A stretch of DNA of 64,000 nucleotides from Sphingobacteriales bacterium 46-32 (GCA_001898485.1 MKTY01000020.1:1240001-1304000); one strand, 5' to 3'; shown: positions 1 to 9,610, counted from the first letter of the stretch. A program made the numbers and translations. Notes: a model not told the origin generated them from the letters alone.

Positions 1-491
1 TAAAAGGTAAAATTATCTATCCCCAGAATATTACAGCAGGTTTTGTACTTGAAAAGAACAGCACTGACCGGTCAAAACCCTCCTGGCTTATTGGGGTTGA
101 TGTGGTACAGCAGAAATGGGGCGATTATCGTTTTTATGGTGAAAAGGATCCCACCCTGCGCAATAAAAAAGAGATTCGTGTAGGTGGCCAGATCAGGCCT
201 GTATTTAAGAACAATTATTTCAGCAATGTTACCTACCGTGCCGGCTTCTTTGTAGGCACCGATTATATACAGGTAGATAAAAAACTGCCCCTGTTTGGTG
301 TTACTGCCGGTTTTGATCTGCCCGTACGCAAATTTTCCCGCCAGGCTATGTACCAGGAAACCAAGGTTAATATCTCGCTGGAGTATATACGCCGTGGCAA
401 TAACGACAATTTGCTTAAAGAAAACATGTTCCGCATCTCGGCAGGTTTTGCATTAAGCGATCTGTGGTATATCAAACGTAAGTTTGACTAA
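1..491 (+). CDS. Outer-membrane beta-barrel protein, C-terminal part (5' end outside window)
   Basis: An open frame runs from base 3 without an upstream stop to a TAA at 489-491, so the gene begins before the window. An internal ATG at 102 is not a credible start because the coding pattern continues upstream of it. The visible ~162 residues alternate short hydrophobic and polar stretches rich in aromatic residues and Gly, as in outer-membrane beta-strands, and end close to an aromatic-rich strand (LWYIKRKFD). The gene lies just upstream of lptC, which fits an envelope role. The exact family cannot be named from this fragment. Confidence 0.6.
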   Translation, partial: KGKIIYPQNITAGFVLEKNSTDRSKPSWLIGVDVVQQKWGDYRFYGEKDPTLRNKKEIRVGGQIRPVFKNNYFSNVTYRAGFFVGTDYIQVDKKLPLFGVTAGFDLPVRKFSRQAMYQETKVNISLEYIRRGNNDNLLKENMFRISAGFALSDLWYIKRKFD

Positions 492-530
492 TAGCTTTAT
501 TGCCGGCTATCGGGTAACTTGCGTATACGC

Positions 531-1118
531 ATGAAAAAACAACAGCCTTTCTACCGGATGATATTTCGTAGTCTGCTGCCTGTACTGGCAGGCAGTGTGC
601 TGCTGTATTCCTGCGAGAACTCGCAGGCCGAAATAGATGCCTATACCAAACGGGTACAAATGCAGGAGGTGGCTCAAGATGTGGAAAGCTACCTGAGTCA
701 GGCAGGAAAAATGAAAGCGAGACTCAAAGCACCGCTTATGTATCGCGTGATGAGCGACTCGCAATACCTGGAGTTTCCCAACTCACTGCATGTGGATTTT
801 TATGACGACAGCACACGTGTTGAAACCTGGCTCGACAGTAAGTATGGGAAATACTTCGAAAATCTTGACAAAGTATACCTGCGCGACAGCGTGGTGATCG
901 TTACAGTAAAAGGCGATACACTTCGCTGCCATGACTTGTGGTGGGATCAGAATAAAGCTATTTTTTATACAGACAGTGTAGCCACTTACCGCTCGCCGGG
1001 AAATAACATCAGTGGTGGGCGTGGTATGGAAGCGACCCAGGATCTGAAAACAGTCACATTCCGGTCGCCGCTGGGTGATATGGTCGTCTCTTCCTCTGGT
1101 TTTGCAGAAGCACCCTGA
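531..1118 (+). CDS. lptC: LPS export ABC transporter periplasmic protein LptC
   Basis: About 195 residues. An N-terminal hydrophobic segment ends in a lipobox-like LLYSC, followed by a beta-rich domain with repeated short strands (LEFPNSLHVDFYDD, VYLRDSVVIVTVKGDTL, FRSPLGDMVVSS) typical of the LptC/OstA jelly-roll fold. The family bridges the inner-membrane LptBFG transporter and the periplasmic LptA bridge in lipopolysaccharide transport. I chose the ATG at 531; an in-frame TTG at 519 adds four residues. It follows the partial outer-membrane gene by 39 nt on the same strand and is probably co-transcribed with it. Bacteroidota LptC proteins often look like lipoproteins, as here. Confidence 0.8.
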   Translation: MKKQQPFYRMIFRSLLPVLAGSVLLYSCENSQAEIDAYTKRVQMQEVAQDVESYLSQAGKMKARLKAPLMYRVMSDSQYLEFPNSLHVDFYDDSTRVETWLDSKYGKYFENLDKVYLRDSVVIVTVKGDTLRCHDLWWDQNKAIFYTDSVATYRSPGNNISGGRGMEATQDLKTVTFRSPLGDMVVSSSGFAEAP

Positions 1119-1472
1119 TCATTTACTTTTTCATTACGCTTATTAACAACAAACCCGGCCTATTTAAGACCGGGGCTGCTGTATTGCATTGAGAGCTAAC
1201 CATTGGTGTTTTTCCTAAACAGTTTGCTGGCTCAAATTGGTGAGGTTCTTCACAAGGATATAATGAATTCAAACGGGACGCTTACCTGAGATGTCAGTCA
1301 TACAATTGTCATCTGCCATCGCGATCAAAAATAGGGTGGGCATTTTATCTACACCAGCGCATTATTGGTCGATTCGGGCGATAATGAATTTACGGACCTG
1401 TCGGGGCATCTACCAAGGGATTGAACAACTGTATTGCTGCATTTCCTATCTTCAGTTATAAATAAGGATACT
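1119..1472. other. 354-nt gap after lptC
   Basis: No credible gene is seen on either strand. A short GC hairpin (CCGG/CCGG core, 1153-1174) 35 nt after the lptC stop could be a weak terminator, but it has no T-run. The rest shows no repeat or RNA gene that I can recognise. Confidence 0.4.
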
Positions 1473-2294
1473 ATGTTGTTGAAAGACAAAACCGTTTTCA
1501 TTACAGGCGCCAGCAGGGGCATTGGCAAGGCTATTGGATTGCGCCTCGCCCGGGAGGGAGCTAATGTGGTGATTGCCGCCAAATCAGTGGAAGAAAATCC
1601 CCGTTTGGGTGGAACCATCTATTCTGCAGCAGCCGAAATGGAGGCCGCCGGCGGGCACGGCCTGGGCATTCAATGCGATATCCGATTTGAAGAACAGATA
1701 GAAGCAGCCGTTCAAAAAACCGTAGAGCATTTTGGTGGTATAGATATCCTGGTCAACAATGCTTCGGCTATTTCGCTCACACCAACGGAGCAAACAGAAG
1801 CCAAACGGTTTGATCTGATGCACTCTATAAATGTGCGGGGAACTTTCCTGGTAACCAAACACTGCATTCCTCATTTGAAAAAATCATCAAACGCACATAT
1901 TCTTACGCTGTCGCCCCCCATATCGCTTCAGCCCAAATGGCTGGGCGGGCATGTGGCCTATACGCTCACTAAATACAGTATGAGTATGATGGCGCTTGGC
2001 TGGGCAGCAGAATTTAAACCGTTTAATATAGCCTCCAATGCGCTGTGGCCCAGAACCACTATCGATACGGCAGCGGTACGCAATCTGCTGGGCGGTGAAG
2101 CGCTGGCCCGGATGAGCCGCAAACCGGAAATTCTGGCCGATGCGGCATTTTATATTTTTTCCCAGCCGGCTAATGCCTATTCCGGAAACTGTTTTATAGA
2201 TGAGCAGGTACTGGCCGCTGCAGGCATTACAGATCTGAGTACCTATGCGGCCGTGCCAGGTGCCCAGCTTTATACCGATCTGTTTGTGGACTAA
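1473..2294 (+). CDS. SDR family oxidoreductase, HSDL2-like
   Basis: 273 residues from the ATG at 1473; an upstream in-frame TTG at 1434 would prepend 13 residues lying before the usual fold start. The Rossmann glycine motif TGASRGIG is at residues 11-18, NNAS at 95-98, and the catalytic set is Ser147, Tyr163 and Lys167 (YTLTK). The SPPISLQPKWLGGHVAYT stretch and the NALWPRT segment near 189-194 resemble the hydroxysteroid-dehydrogenase-like 2 (HSDL2) subgroup, an NAD(P)-dependent short-chain dehydrogenase group whose bacterial substrates are mostly unknown. It stands alone, flanked by a gap and strong terminators, so the neighbourhood gives no pathway. Confidence 0.85.
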   Translation: MLLKDKTVFITGASRGIGKAIGLRLAREGANVVIAAKSVEENPRLGGTIYSAAAEMEAAGGHGLGIQCDIRFEEQIEAAVQKTVEHFGGIDILVNNASAISLTPTEQTEAKRFDLMHSINVRGTFLVTKHCIPHLKKSSNAHILTLSPPISLQPKWLGGHVAYTLTKYSMSMMALGWAAEFKPFNIASNALWPRTTIDTAAVRNLLGGEALARMSRKPEILADAAFYIFSQPANAYSGNCFIDEQVLAAAGITDLSTYAAVPGAQLYTDLFVD

Positions 2295-2310
2295 CGACTT
2301 AATTAAACAA

Positions 2311-2346
2311 AAAGGCCATTCCTCCGGAGGGAATGGCCTTTTTTAT
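2311..2346 (+). terminator. Rho-independent terminator after the SDR gene
   Basis: AAGGCCATTCC pairs with GGAATGGCCTT around a short CCGG-containing loop, followed by a T-rich tail. It lies 17 nt past the SDR stop. Confidence 0.85.
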
Positions 2347-2374
2347 TTATAAAAAACCTTAACCTGAATTGATT

Positions 2375-2401
2375 AACTCCTTGAATTTAAGGAGTTTTTT
2401 T
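2375..2401. terminator. Second hairpin terminator between convergent genes
   Basis: A perfect 8-bp stem AACTCCTT/AAGGAGTT with a 6-nt loop is followed by seven Ts on the plus strand. It sits between the SDR gene and the convergent lysS end. It may back up the first terminator. Confidence 0.6.
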
Positions 2402-2481
2402 GAATGTTGCAACAGCAATTGGTCAAAGTTCTCTACGGTCTGTTTATTTTATGATATATATCAAACCCAAACGACTGTCCT

Positions 2482-4014
2482 TTACTGGGCAGATTGTTGT
2501 GTTTTTTCGGGCCTCATCTGGGGAAACAGCAATACGTCCTGAATAGAAGGCTGATTGGTAAGCAGCATACAAAGCCGGTCAATACCAATACCGATACCAG
2601 CCGTGGGCGGCATGCCATATTCCAGCGCGCGTAAAAAGTCGTTGTCAATAAACATGGCTTCATCATCGCCCCGCTCCATCAGTTTTACCTGGTCTTCAAA
2701 ACGCTCCCGCTGATCTACCGGATCATTCAGCTCACTATATGCATTGGCAATTTCTTTACCATTGATCATGAGTTCGAAACGTTCTACCAGTCCCTGCTTT
2801 TCGCGGTGTTTCTTGGTAAGCGGACTCATCTCAACAGGGTAATCGATAATGAAAGTGGGTTGGATGTAATGCTTCTCGCATTTAGCGCCGAATATCTCAT
2901 CGATCAGTTTCCCTTTGCCCATGCTGTCTTCAACAGAAATATGCAGCTGGCGGCATACAGAGCGTAATTGCTCTTCATTCATACGGCTTACATCAAAACC
3001 GGTATGCTCCTGAATAGCATCGTAGATGCTGATACGTTTGAAAGGCGCTTTAAAGCTGATCACCTTATCACCTACCTGCACATCTGTACCACCTGTGACA
3101 CTGGAGGCTACTCGTTCCAGCATTTCCTCCGTTGTATTCATCATCCACAGATAGTCTTTATAGGCTACATAAAACTCAAGGATCGTGAATTCGGGATTGT
3201 GGGTCCGGTCCATACCTTCGTTGCGGAAATTGCGGCTGAATTCATATACCCAGTCAAAACCGCCTACGATCAGACGTTTCAGATACAGTTCATTGGCAAT
3301 ACGCAGGTAGAAAGGAACATCCAGTGCATTATGGTGTGTAATAAAGGGGCGGGCAGCAGCGCCTCCGGGAATACTTTGCAGTACCGGCGTATCTACTTCC
3401 AGGGCACCGGCCTGGTTGAGATAATCGCGAATGGAGTTGATCATGCGGCTCCGTTTTTCAAAAGTTTCTTTTACGGATGGATTAATGATCAGGTCTGCAT
3501 AACGCTGACGGTAGCGGAACTCAGGATCGGTAACAGCATCGAAAGTCTGGCCGTCAGCTTCCTTTACAATCGGAAGCGGACGCAGCGATTTGCTGAGCAG
3601 GGTTAGTTCTTTAACGTGTACAGAAGTCTCTCCTGTTTTAGTAATAAAAGCGTATCCTTTTATGCCAATGATATCGCCAATGTCGATCAGCTTTTTCCAG
3701 ACAATATCATACAGCGATTTGTCTTCGCCGGGGCAAATATCATCTCTGCGGATGTAAAGCTGAATTTTTCCATGGCTATCCTGGATAACGGCAAAGTTGG
3801 CTTTGCCCATATCCCGTACGCTCATGATACGGCCGGCCAGGCATACATCGGCAAACTGCTCTTTTGTTTCTTCATTGAATTTTTCTTTGATCTCAGCTGA
3901 ATTGCTGTTGACAGGAAAAAGGGGAGCCGGATAGGGCTCAATACCCATCATGATCAGTTCGTGCAGTTTCTCGCGACGCAATTGTTCCTGCTCGGAAAGG
4001 TGTACCATACTCAT
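2482..4014 (-). CDS. lysS: Lysine--tRNA ligase, class II
   Basis: 510 residues from the ATG at 4014 (MSMVHLSEQEQLRREK), the usual length for bacterial LysRS. The frame stays open 24 codons further upstream, but that stretch is proline-rich and unlike the family. An N-terminal OB-fold anticodon-binding domain is followed by the class II catalytic core: motif 2 (FRNEGMDRTHNPEFT) and the motif 3 region near the C-terminus (GIGIGIDRL). It charges tRNA-Lys with lysine in the cytoplasm. It is transcribed divergently from the DUF4197 gene across a ~240-nt gap and converges on the SDR gene. Confidence 0.97.
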   Translation of the reverse strand: MSMVHLSEQEQLRREKLHELIMMGIEPYPAPLFPVNSNSAEIKEKFNEETKEQFADVCLAGRIMSVRDMGKANFAVIQDSHGKIQLYIRRDDICPGEDKSLYDIVWKKLIDIGDIIGIKGYAFITKTGETSVHVKELTLLSKSLRPLPIVKEADGQTFDAVTDPEFRYRQRYADLIINPSVKETFEKRSRMINSIRDYLNQAGALEVDTPVLQSIPGGAAARPFITHHNALDVPFYLRIANELYLKRLIVGGFDWVYEFSRNFRNEGMDRTHNPEFTILEFYVAYKDYLWMMNTTEEMLERVASSVTGGTDVQVGDKVISFKAPFKRISIYDAIQEHTGFDVSRMNEEQLRSVCRQLHISVEDSMGKGKLIDEIFGAKCEKHYIQPTFIIDYPVEMSPLTKKHREKQGLVERFELMINGKEIANAYSELNDPVDQRERFEDQVKLMERGDDEAMFIDNDFLRALEYGMPPTAGIGIGIDRLCMLLTNQPSIQDVLLFPQMRPEKTQQSAQ

Positions 4015-4251
4015 GTTTACGCTTTTCAAAAAGTCGGGCAAAGGTACTGGTTTCGGGAGAGCAGTCCAAAGGAGAGGCAGCCTCATTCTGAGTGCTTTTC
4101 AGAATGTCCTGCACGGGTTTACCGCAAAAACTGCCGGTTCTTTTGTTAAATTTATCCCTAAGTGCACACTATTTGAGCAAAACCGGCGTCATATGACGGT
4201 AGCCTGCAGCGAACAGGTCCGTAACTTTAAGCCTCCTAAAATCAATTACGT

Positions 4252-4971
4252 ATGATGAAAACTTTCCTTACTGCCTCTATCCTTTCCCTGCTTATTATTC
4301 CTGCTACCATACAGGCGCAGATAAAGCTGCCGAAGATATTGTCGAAAAACAGCGGTTCCGGTGTTTCCGAGGCCGAGGCTGGTCAGGGTATTAAAGAAGC
4401 ACTTACCCAGGGTGTGACGAATGCTGTACTGAATCTTAATAAAACGGATGGTTTTTTTGGCAACCAGTTATATAAAATGCTGCTTCCCCCGGATGCTCAA
4501 AAAATTGAGACCACCCTGCGCAAAGTGGGCATGGGAAGCCAGGTAGATAAGGCGGTACTTGCTATTAACCGTGGAGCAGAAGAGGCTGTGGGATTTGCCA
4601 AGCCTATTTTTGTGGACGCTATTAAAGAGATCACCATACAGGATGCCCTGAAGCTGGTAAGCGGCGGCAAGGATGCCGCCACCCAATACTTCAAACAAAA
4701 GACTACAGAAAAGCTGATTGCCGCCTTTACACCTTCTGTGAAAACAAGTCTTGATAACGTAGGGGCTACAAAATATTACGATGATATTGTAAATGCCTAT
4801 AATGGCCTGCCTACAACACTTAAAAAAGTGAATCCTGATCTTACTTCATTTGTAGTGGGTAAAGCAGTGGATGCGCTGTTTGATCAGGTAGCGAAGGAAG
4901 AGGCCAATATACGCGCCAATCCACTGGCTCGTACTTCTGATATTCTCAAAAAAGTATTTGGCGGCAAATAA
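4252..4971 (+). CDS. DUF4197 domain protein, secreted
   Basis: 239 residues beginning ATGATG, so the start could be 4252 or 4255. A signal peptide (hydrophobic residues ~5-20, ending AQA/AQ) precedes a mature domain matching DUF4197 throughout: GIKEALTQGVTNAV, LPPDAQKIE, and C-terminal AVDALFDQVAKEEANIR followed by a short TSDILKKVFG tail. The family is periplasmic and of unknown function; its C-terminal signature is well conserved. The gene is monocistronic, divergent from lysS and closed by a strong terminator. Confidence 0.85.
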   Translation: MMKTFLTASILSLLIIPATIQAQIKLPKILSKNSGSGVSEAEAGQGIKEALTQGVTNAVLNLNKTDGFFGNQLYKMLLPPDAQKIETTLRKVGMGSQVDKAVLAINRGAEEAVGFAKPIFVDAIKEITIQDALKLVSGGKDAATQYFKQKTTEKLIAAFTPSVKTSLDNVGATKYYDDIVNAYNGLPTTLKKVNPDLTSFVVGKAVDALFDQVAKEEANIRANPLARTSDILKKVFGGK

Positions 4972-4991
4972 TGTTGTTGCTGAAAACAAAA

Positions 4992-5044
4992 GGGGCAGGA
5001 GCCGGATCTGCTGTATGGTGATTCGGCCCCTGCCCCACTTTTTT
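4992..5044. terminator. Bidirectional terminator between DUF4197 and flavin reductase genes
   Basis: GGGGCAGG-A-GCCG pairs with CGGCCCCTGCCCC with one mismatch, followed by a T-run. It lies between two convergent genes and may serve both. Confidence 0.85.
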
Positions 5045-5052
5045 ATATGTTC

Positions 5053-5934
5053 TTACACTCCGGCCAGTAACACCTGCCAGGCTTCTTTTACTTTTTCCTG
5101 TGCAAGCAGGCGGCTTGCATACCGGTGCAGTTCTTTTTCCATTTCATCGGGAGTAAGACTGTAATACTGGATGATCTGTCGCAGATGGTCGTCATCAAAG
5201 CCTGCATCTACCACCGGCAGCTCGCTTACATTAGCCAGTTGCCCCAGTTCATTGCCCGACAGAATACTGCTGTAACGGATAGAAGGTGGCAGACCATCGA
5301 AACCAATACCCAGTTGAGTATTGGGCTTTTCTACCTGGAAAAGGCTTTGTTCTGAGACTACACAATACCAGTCGCCACCCAGCCGGGCTACATGACGAAT
5401 CTTGCGCTGATCGAGTTTGCCCTGCTCATCTACCAGCTCATCGGCAATATGCATGCGCAGAACTTCGCAGATTACGAGATTGCCGGCTCCACCCTCCTGC
5501 CCCAATGATTTTACTTCGTTGACCCGGCACTCCAGTTTTATCTGGCTTTCTTTCACCATCGGAGGTTTTACCAGAGTGGCGGGCTCGGGAGTGAACCCCG
5601 CCTTGATAAATTCATTTACTCCTTTGGCATACTCGCAACTGGCCAGCGATGTCTGGCGCACCATGTTGTAGGTAACAATATTAATCACCACTTCGGGCAC
5701 TTCCAGCACGTTGCCGAGTGTATGTTTGGTTGTGTTGTCGCGTACCCGCCGGGCAGGACTGAATATAACAATCGGCGGATTGGACGAAAACATGTTGAAG
5801 AAACTGAAGGGGCTGAGGTTTACCTGCCCGTCTTTGTCGATAGTAGAGGCAAAACAAATAGGCCTGGGGGCAATTACATGCTGCAGGTAATATTGTTTTT
5901 GCGGAGCAGATAACTCGTGCAGATCGATGATCAT
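5053..5934 (-). CDS. Flavin reductase-like FMN-binding domain protein
   Basis: 293 residues. The N-terminal ~200 residues show the flavin reductase-like (FMN-binding split barrel) pattern: VIAPRPICFASTIDKDGQVNLSPFS, then SNPPIVIFSPARR, and later GAGNLVICEV. Enzymes of this fold reduce free flavin or use bound FMN; the substrate is not evident. The C-terminal ~70 residues are helical and specific to the Bacteroidota version. It is 19 nt downstream of the FAH-family gene on the same strand. In Bacteroidota such pairs occur with aromatic amino acid catabolism genes, so a role there is an inference. Confidence 0.85.
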   Translation of the reverse strand: MIIDLHELSAPQKQYYLQHVIAPRPICFASTIDKDGQVNLSPFSFFNMFSSNPPIVIFSPARRVRDNTTKHTLGNVLEVPEVVINIVTYNMVRQTSLASCEYAKGVNEFIKAGFTPEPATLVKPPMVKESQIKLECRVNEVKSLGQEGGAGNLVICEVLRMHIADELVDEQGKLDQRKIRHVARLGGDWYCVVSEQSLFQVEKPNTQLGIGFDGLPPSIRYSSILSGNELGQLANVSELPVVDAGFDDDHLRQIIQYYSLTPDEMEKELHRYASRLLAQEKVKEAWQVLLAGV

Positions 5935-5953
5935 GTTAATCGGATTGAGCGGA

Positions 5954-6961
5954 TCAGCTTTTTTTACGTTTCAGAATACTCCAGTCTGTATCTTCTGCCT
6001 GGATGGTATTTTCCAGCCGGCCAAGCTGATCGATTTCCATGGTAACGACATCATTTGGCTGCAACCATTGCTCCTGGTAATTGGGATCATTCAGTTTGCC
6101 GGTACCGTTTAATTCCAGGAAGCAACCAGTACCGACCGTGCCGCTGCCAATCACGTCGCCGGGATAGAGGTCTACTCCGTAGGAAGCCCGCTCAATGATT
6201 TCGGCGAAGGTCCAGTCCATATCGGCTACATTGCCATCGCTCACCTGCACACCATTTACATGACAGGTCATCCGCAAATTCCATGTTTTGCCCACATGAT
6301 TTTCTTTGGTGGGTACTTCAAACGGAGCCAGTTCATCGAGTGTTACCAGCCATGGACCAATTACCGTAGAAAAATCTTTTCCTTTGGCGGGACCAAGGTT
6401 GAGAAGCATTTCTTCCATCTGCAATCTTCTTGCGCTCATGTCGTTCATGATCATGAGACCGCCGATATATTCATCTGCTTCTTCGGCTTTGATGTTGCGT
6501 CCCTGTTTGCAGATAACGATTGCCACTTCCAGCTCAAAATCGAGTTTTTCAAAATGATCAGGCATGCAGCGGATAGGGCCAGGGCCCTGAATGCTGTGAT
6601 GATTGGTAAAATAAAAAATGGGATACTGGTCAAATTCGGGTATCATCTCTACCTTACGGTTGCGTCGTGCGGCCGCCACATGCTGACGAAAAGCATAGCC
6701 ATCTCTGCAACTGGTAGGGAAAGGAACGGGGGCCAGCAGGGTTACTTCGCTAATGGGAATGCCACGGTTGCTGCTACGGGTGCCTTCACGCAGCAATAGT
6801 TCGCCGGCCTGTACAATTGGCAGCGATTCTTCCCAGTAGTTGAGCAGCATGCTCATGTTGTTGGGCAGATCGGGATGCAAAATGTCGAGGGCATAAATGG
6901 TATCATTTATAATTACGCCTACATGTTCGCGTTCGTCATGGAGATAAGAAACCAGTTTCAT
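5954..6961 (-). CDS. Fumarylacetoacetate hydrolase family protein
   Basis: 335 residues. The FAH catalytic fold occupies roughly residues 85-330, with the metal-binding ExE (Glu143, Glu145) in LDFELEVAIV, Asp174 in MIMNDMSARR, and the C-terminal SGTVGTGC signature. The family hydrolyses C-C bonds in 4-fumarylacetoacetate and related acylpyruvates. The N-terminal ~70-residue domain (MKLVSYLHDE...) is also typical. It is first in a two-gene operon with the flavin reductase and divergent from the GH9 gene. Fumarylacetoacetase of tyrosine breakdown is plausible, but no homogentisate dioxygenase gene is in the window, so I leave the symbol empty. Confidence 0.85.
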   Translation of the reverse strand: MKLVSYLHDEREHVGVIINDTIYALDILHPDLPNNMSMLLNYWEESLPIVQAGELLLREGTRSSNRGIPISEVTLLAPVPFPTSCRDGYAFRQHVAAARRNRKVEMIPEFDQYPIFYFTNHHSIQGPGPIRCMPDHFEKLDFELEVAIVICKQGRNIKAEEADEYIGGLMIMNDMSARRLQMEEMLLNLGPAKGKDFSTVIGPWLVTLDELAPFEVPTKENHVGKTWNLRMTCHVNGVQVSDGNVADMDWTFAEIIERASYGVDLYPGDVIGSGTVGTGCFLELNGTGKLNDPNYQEQWLQPNDVVTMEIDQLGRLENTIQAEDTDWSILKRKKS

Positions 6962-7015
6962 AGTTTGATGCTTAAGAAGCCGCTAAGTTAGGGAGCTTGT
7001 TTGTAACTTAACAGC

Positions 7016-9610
7016 ATGAGAAAATGGTTCCTGATAGCCTTTCTTCCACTGCTTGCCTTTTTACCAGGTCCGGAAAGCAACCGATGGATACGGATTAATC
7101 AATTAGGTTATACCATGGCCGGATCCAAGGTGGCCATTTGGTGCAGCAAAGAGCCGGTTGAGCTATCGCGCTGGCAACTGATAGATGCCCGTACACGTAA
7201 GATAGCCACATCGGGTATGGCGGGCAGCGCTTATGGGGCTTATGGGCCTTTTGCGTCTACATACCGCCTTGACTTTTCGCGGTTCAATAAGCCGGGCAGA
7301 TACTACCTGCAGGCAGGAGGTGCCCGCTCACCCGAATTTAATATCAGCGATACAGTGTATAATGGGACGGCTGATTTTTGTCTCCGGTATATGCGTCAGC
7401 AACGTACAGGATTCAATCCGTTTTTGAAAGACAGTTGTCATACCCACGATGGTTATGTACTGTATGGCCAGCAGGCAGGTATTGCCGATAGTAGCTATGT
7501 GGATGTGGTAGGCGGCTGGCACGATGCCAGCGACTATCTGCAGTACAGTACCACCTCTGCCAATGCCACCTATCACCTTCTTATGGCCTACCGCGATTTT
7601 CCGGGTGTATTTACAGATCAGCACCTGGCCAATGGACTGGCAGGGGGCAATGGCCAGCCCGATGTACTGGACGAAGCACGCTGGGGCCTGCAGTGGTTGA
7701 TGAAGATGAATCCTGCACCCGGACAACTATTTAACCAGATAGGTGACGACCGCGATCATATCAATATGCGTATACCGCGACAGGACACCCAATATGGCAG
7801 GGGCATGCAACGCCCGGTTTATTTTGTAAGCGGCGAACCGCAGCAGCGCGGAAAGTTTATGAACAATACAACGGGTACTTCTTCGACCGCAGCCAAATTT
7901 TCGAGTGTCTATGCACTTGCTCATACCTTATATGAAACGGACCCGCTCTTCAGACGCACAGACAAAGCAAAGGGATATTATGATCGCGCATTGAACGCCT
8001 ATTATTTTGCACAGCGTAAGCCGGGAGTTACGCAAACAGCTTCTGTCAAGTCGCCCTATATCTATGCAGAAGACAACTGGGTAGATGATATGGAGCTGGC
8101 CGCTGCCGCTATGCATAAGATGCTGCGCGTGACATCAGGGGCTGGTGACAACAGTTATTACTTAAACGATGCGCTGGAATATGCCGCCAGAGAACCTGTT
8201 ACTCCCTGGCTGGGGCAGGACACAGCTAAACATTACCAATGGTATCCGTTTATTAACCTGGGGCATTATGAACTGTTGAAGCTGCTTGACAAGCGATATG
8301 CAGATGCCGGCAGGATTAATGTAAAAAACGCGGAAGAAAAACAGGCAACTGTTTTAGCCTATTACAGGAAAGGAATTGAGGCCGTTTGGGAAAAAGCAAA
8401 AAGTAATGCTTTCCTGCGCGGAGTTCCCTTTATCTGGTGCAGCAACAACCTTACGGTAGCTTTTGCGATGCAATGCCGCTGGTACCGGCAGCTGACGGGT
8501 GATACAAGTTTTTTGCAGCTGGAGCAGGCTTGTATCGACTGGTTATTTGGCTGCAATCCGTGGGGTACCAGCATGGTATACGGGTTGCCTTCGTGGGGCG
8601 ATACCCCGGTAGATCCGCACTCGGCATTTACACATCTGGGAAAATATCCGATCGACGGGGGTCTGGTAGATGGCCCTGTGTACACCAGCATTTATAAAAA
8701 CCTGATCGGAATTCAGCTGAACGATCCCGATGAATATGCCGCCTTCCAAAGTGATCTGGCTGTTTATCACGACGATTATGGTGACTATAGTACCAATGAG
8801 CCTACTATGGATGGAACGGCTTCGCTTATCTACCTGCTTGCGTCTATGCAGGCCGAAGCCTCCGGCTCGCTGACGAGTGCCCTGCCTGCATTGCCTTTTC
8901 TGAAAGAAAAGGGTGCTATTGTGCGCGGCGACACCGCACAGAAGCAACTGGCAATTGTATTTACCGGTGATGAGTTTGGCGATGGATTAGTGAGCGTGCA
9001 GAGGACATTGAAAAAATACCAGACCAGGGCCTCTTTTTTTCTGACCGGCCGTTTTTACAGAAACCCGAATTTTATTCCGGGTATACGGACTTTAAAAAAA
9101 GATGGTCATTACCTGGGCGCACACAGCAATGATCATTTATTGTATTGTGACTGGAAGAACAGGGATAGCCTGTTAATCAATCGCAGCCAGTTTGATAATG
9201 ATCTGGATGCAAACTATGCGGCTATGTCTGAGCTGGGCATTGAGCGGCAATCGGCCAGCCTGTTTCTGCCTCCTTATGAATGGTACAACGACAGCATTGC
9301 TGCCTGGACCCATGAGCAGGGATTGCAGCTGATCAATTATACGCCAGGTACCAGGAGTCATGCCGATTATACCTGGCCCGGACTGGCGGGGTACCGTAGC
9401 AATGAGGAGATATATCAGTCCATAGTACAATATGAAAAAAGCAGGCCCGCAGGGCTTAATGGCTTTATTTTATTACTCCATGTGGGTGTTGATGCCCGCC
9501 GCCAGCCTCCGTTTTACGGGGAATTGCCCCGCCTGCTGAATTATCTGAAAGGCAGGGGCTACCGTCTGAAGCGGGTAGATGAATTATTAACAACAACATC
9601 ACGTACCTGA
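7016..9610 (+). CDS. GH9 family glycosidase fused to a NodB-like polysaccharide deacetylase domain
   Basis: 864 residues with a short signal peptide (residues 1-18). Order of domains: an Ig-like cellulase N-terminal domain (~22-112, RINQLGY), a GH9 alpha/alpha-barrel (~115-615) and a NodB-like domain (~640-860). GH9 signatures are GGWHDASDY (166-174, catalytic-base Asp pair 170/173), NPWGTSMVYGLP (~515) and STNEPTMDG with the probable acid Glu595. The NodB-like part has HSNDH (703-707) as metal motif, but motif 1 reads FTGDEFGDG (~649-657) instead of the usual TFDDG. GH9 enzymes cleave beta-1,4-glucans and related glycans; the second domain suggests removal of acyl groups from the same glycan. 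It is single-standing, divergent from the FAH operon. Confidence 0.9.
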   Translation: MRKWFLIAFLPLLAFLPGPESNRWIRINQLGYTMAGSKVAIWCSKEPVELSRWQLIDARTRKIATSGMAGSAYGAYGPFASTYRLDFSRFNKPGRYYLQAGGARSPEFNISDTVYNGTADFCLRYMRQQRTGFNPFLKDSCHTHDGYVLYGQQAGIADSSYVDVVGGWHDASDYLQYSTTSANATYHLLMAYRDFPGVFTDQHLANGLAGGNGQPDVLDEARWGLQWLMKMNPAPGQLFNQIGDDRDHINMRIPRQDTQYGRGMQRPVYFVSGEPQQRGKFMNNTTGTSSTAAKFSSVYALAHTLYETDPLFRRTDKAKGYYDRALNAYYFAQRKPGVTQTASVKSPYIYAEDNWVDDMELAAAAMHKMLRVTSGAGDNSYYLNDALEYAAREPVTPWLGQDTAKHYQWYPFINLGHYELLKLLDKRYADAGRINVKNAEEKQATVLAYYRKGIEAVWEKAKSNAFLRGVPFIWCSNNLTVAFAMQCRWYRQLTGDTSFLQLEQACIDWLFGCNPWGTSMVYGLPSWGDTPVDPHSAFTHLGKYPIDGGLVDGPVYTSIYKNLIGIQLNDPDEYAAFQSDLAVYHDDYGDYSTNEPTMDGTASLIYLLASMQAEASGSLTSALPALPFLKEKGAIVRGDTAQKQLAIVFTGDEFGDGLVSVQRTLKKYQTRASFFLTGRFYRNPNFIPGIRTLKKDGHYLGAHSNDHLLYCDWKNRDSLLINRSQFDNDLDANYAAMSELGIERQSASLFLPPYEWYNDSIAAWTHEQGLQLINYTPGTRSHADYTWPGLAGYRSNEEIYQSIVQYEKSRPAGLNGFILLLHVGVDARRQPPFYGELPRLLNYLKGRGYRLKRVDELLTTTSRT

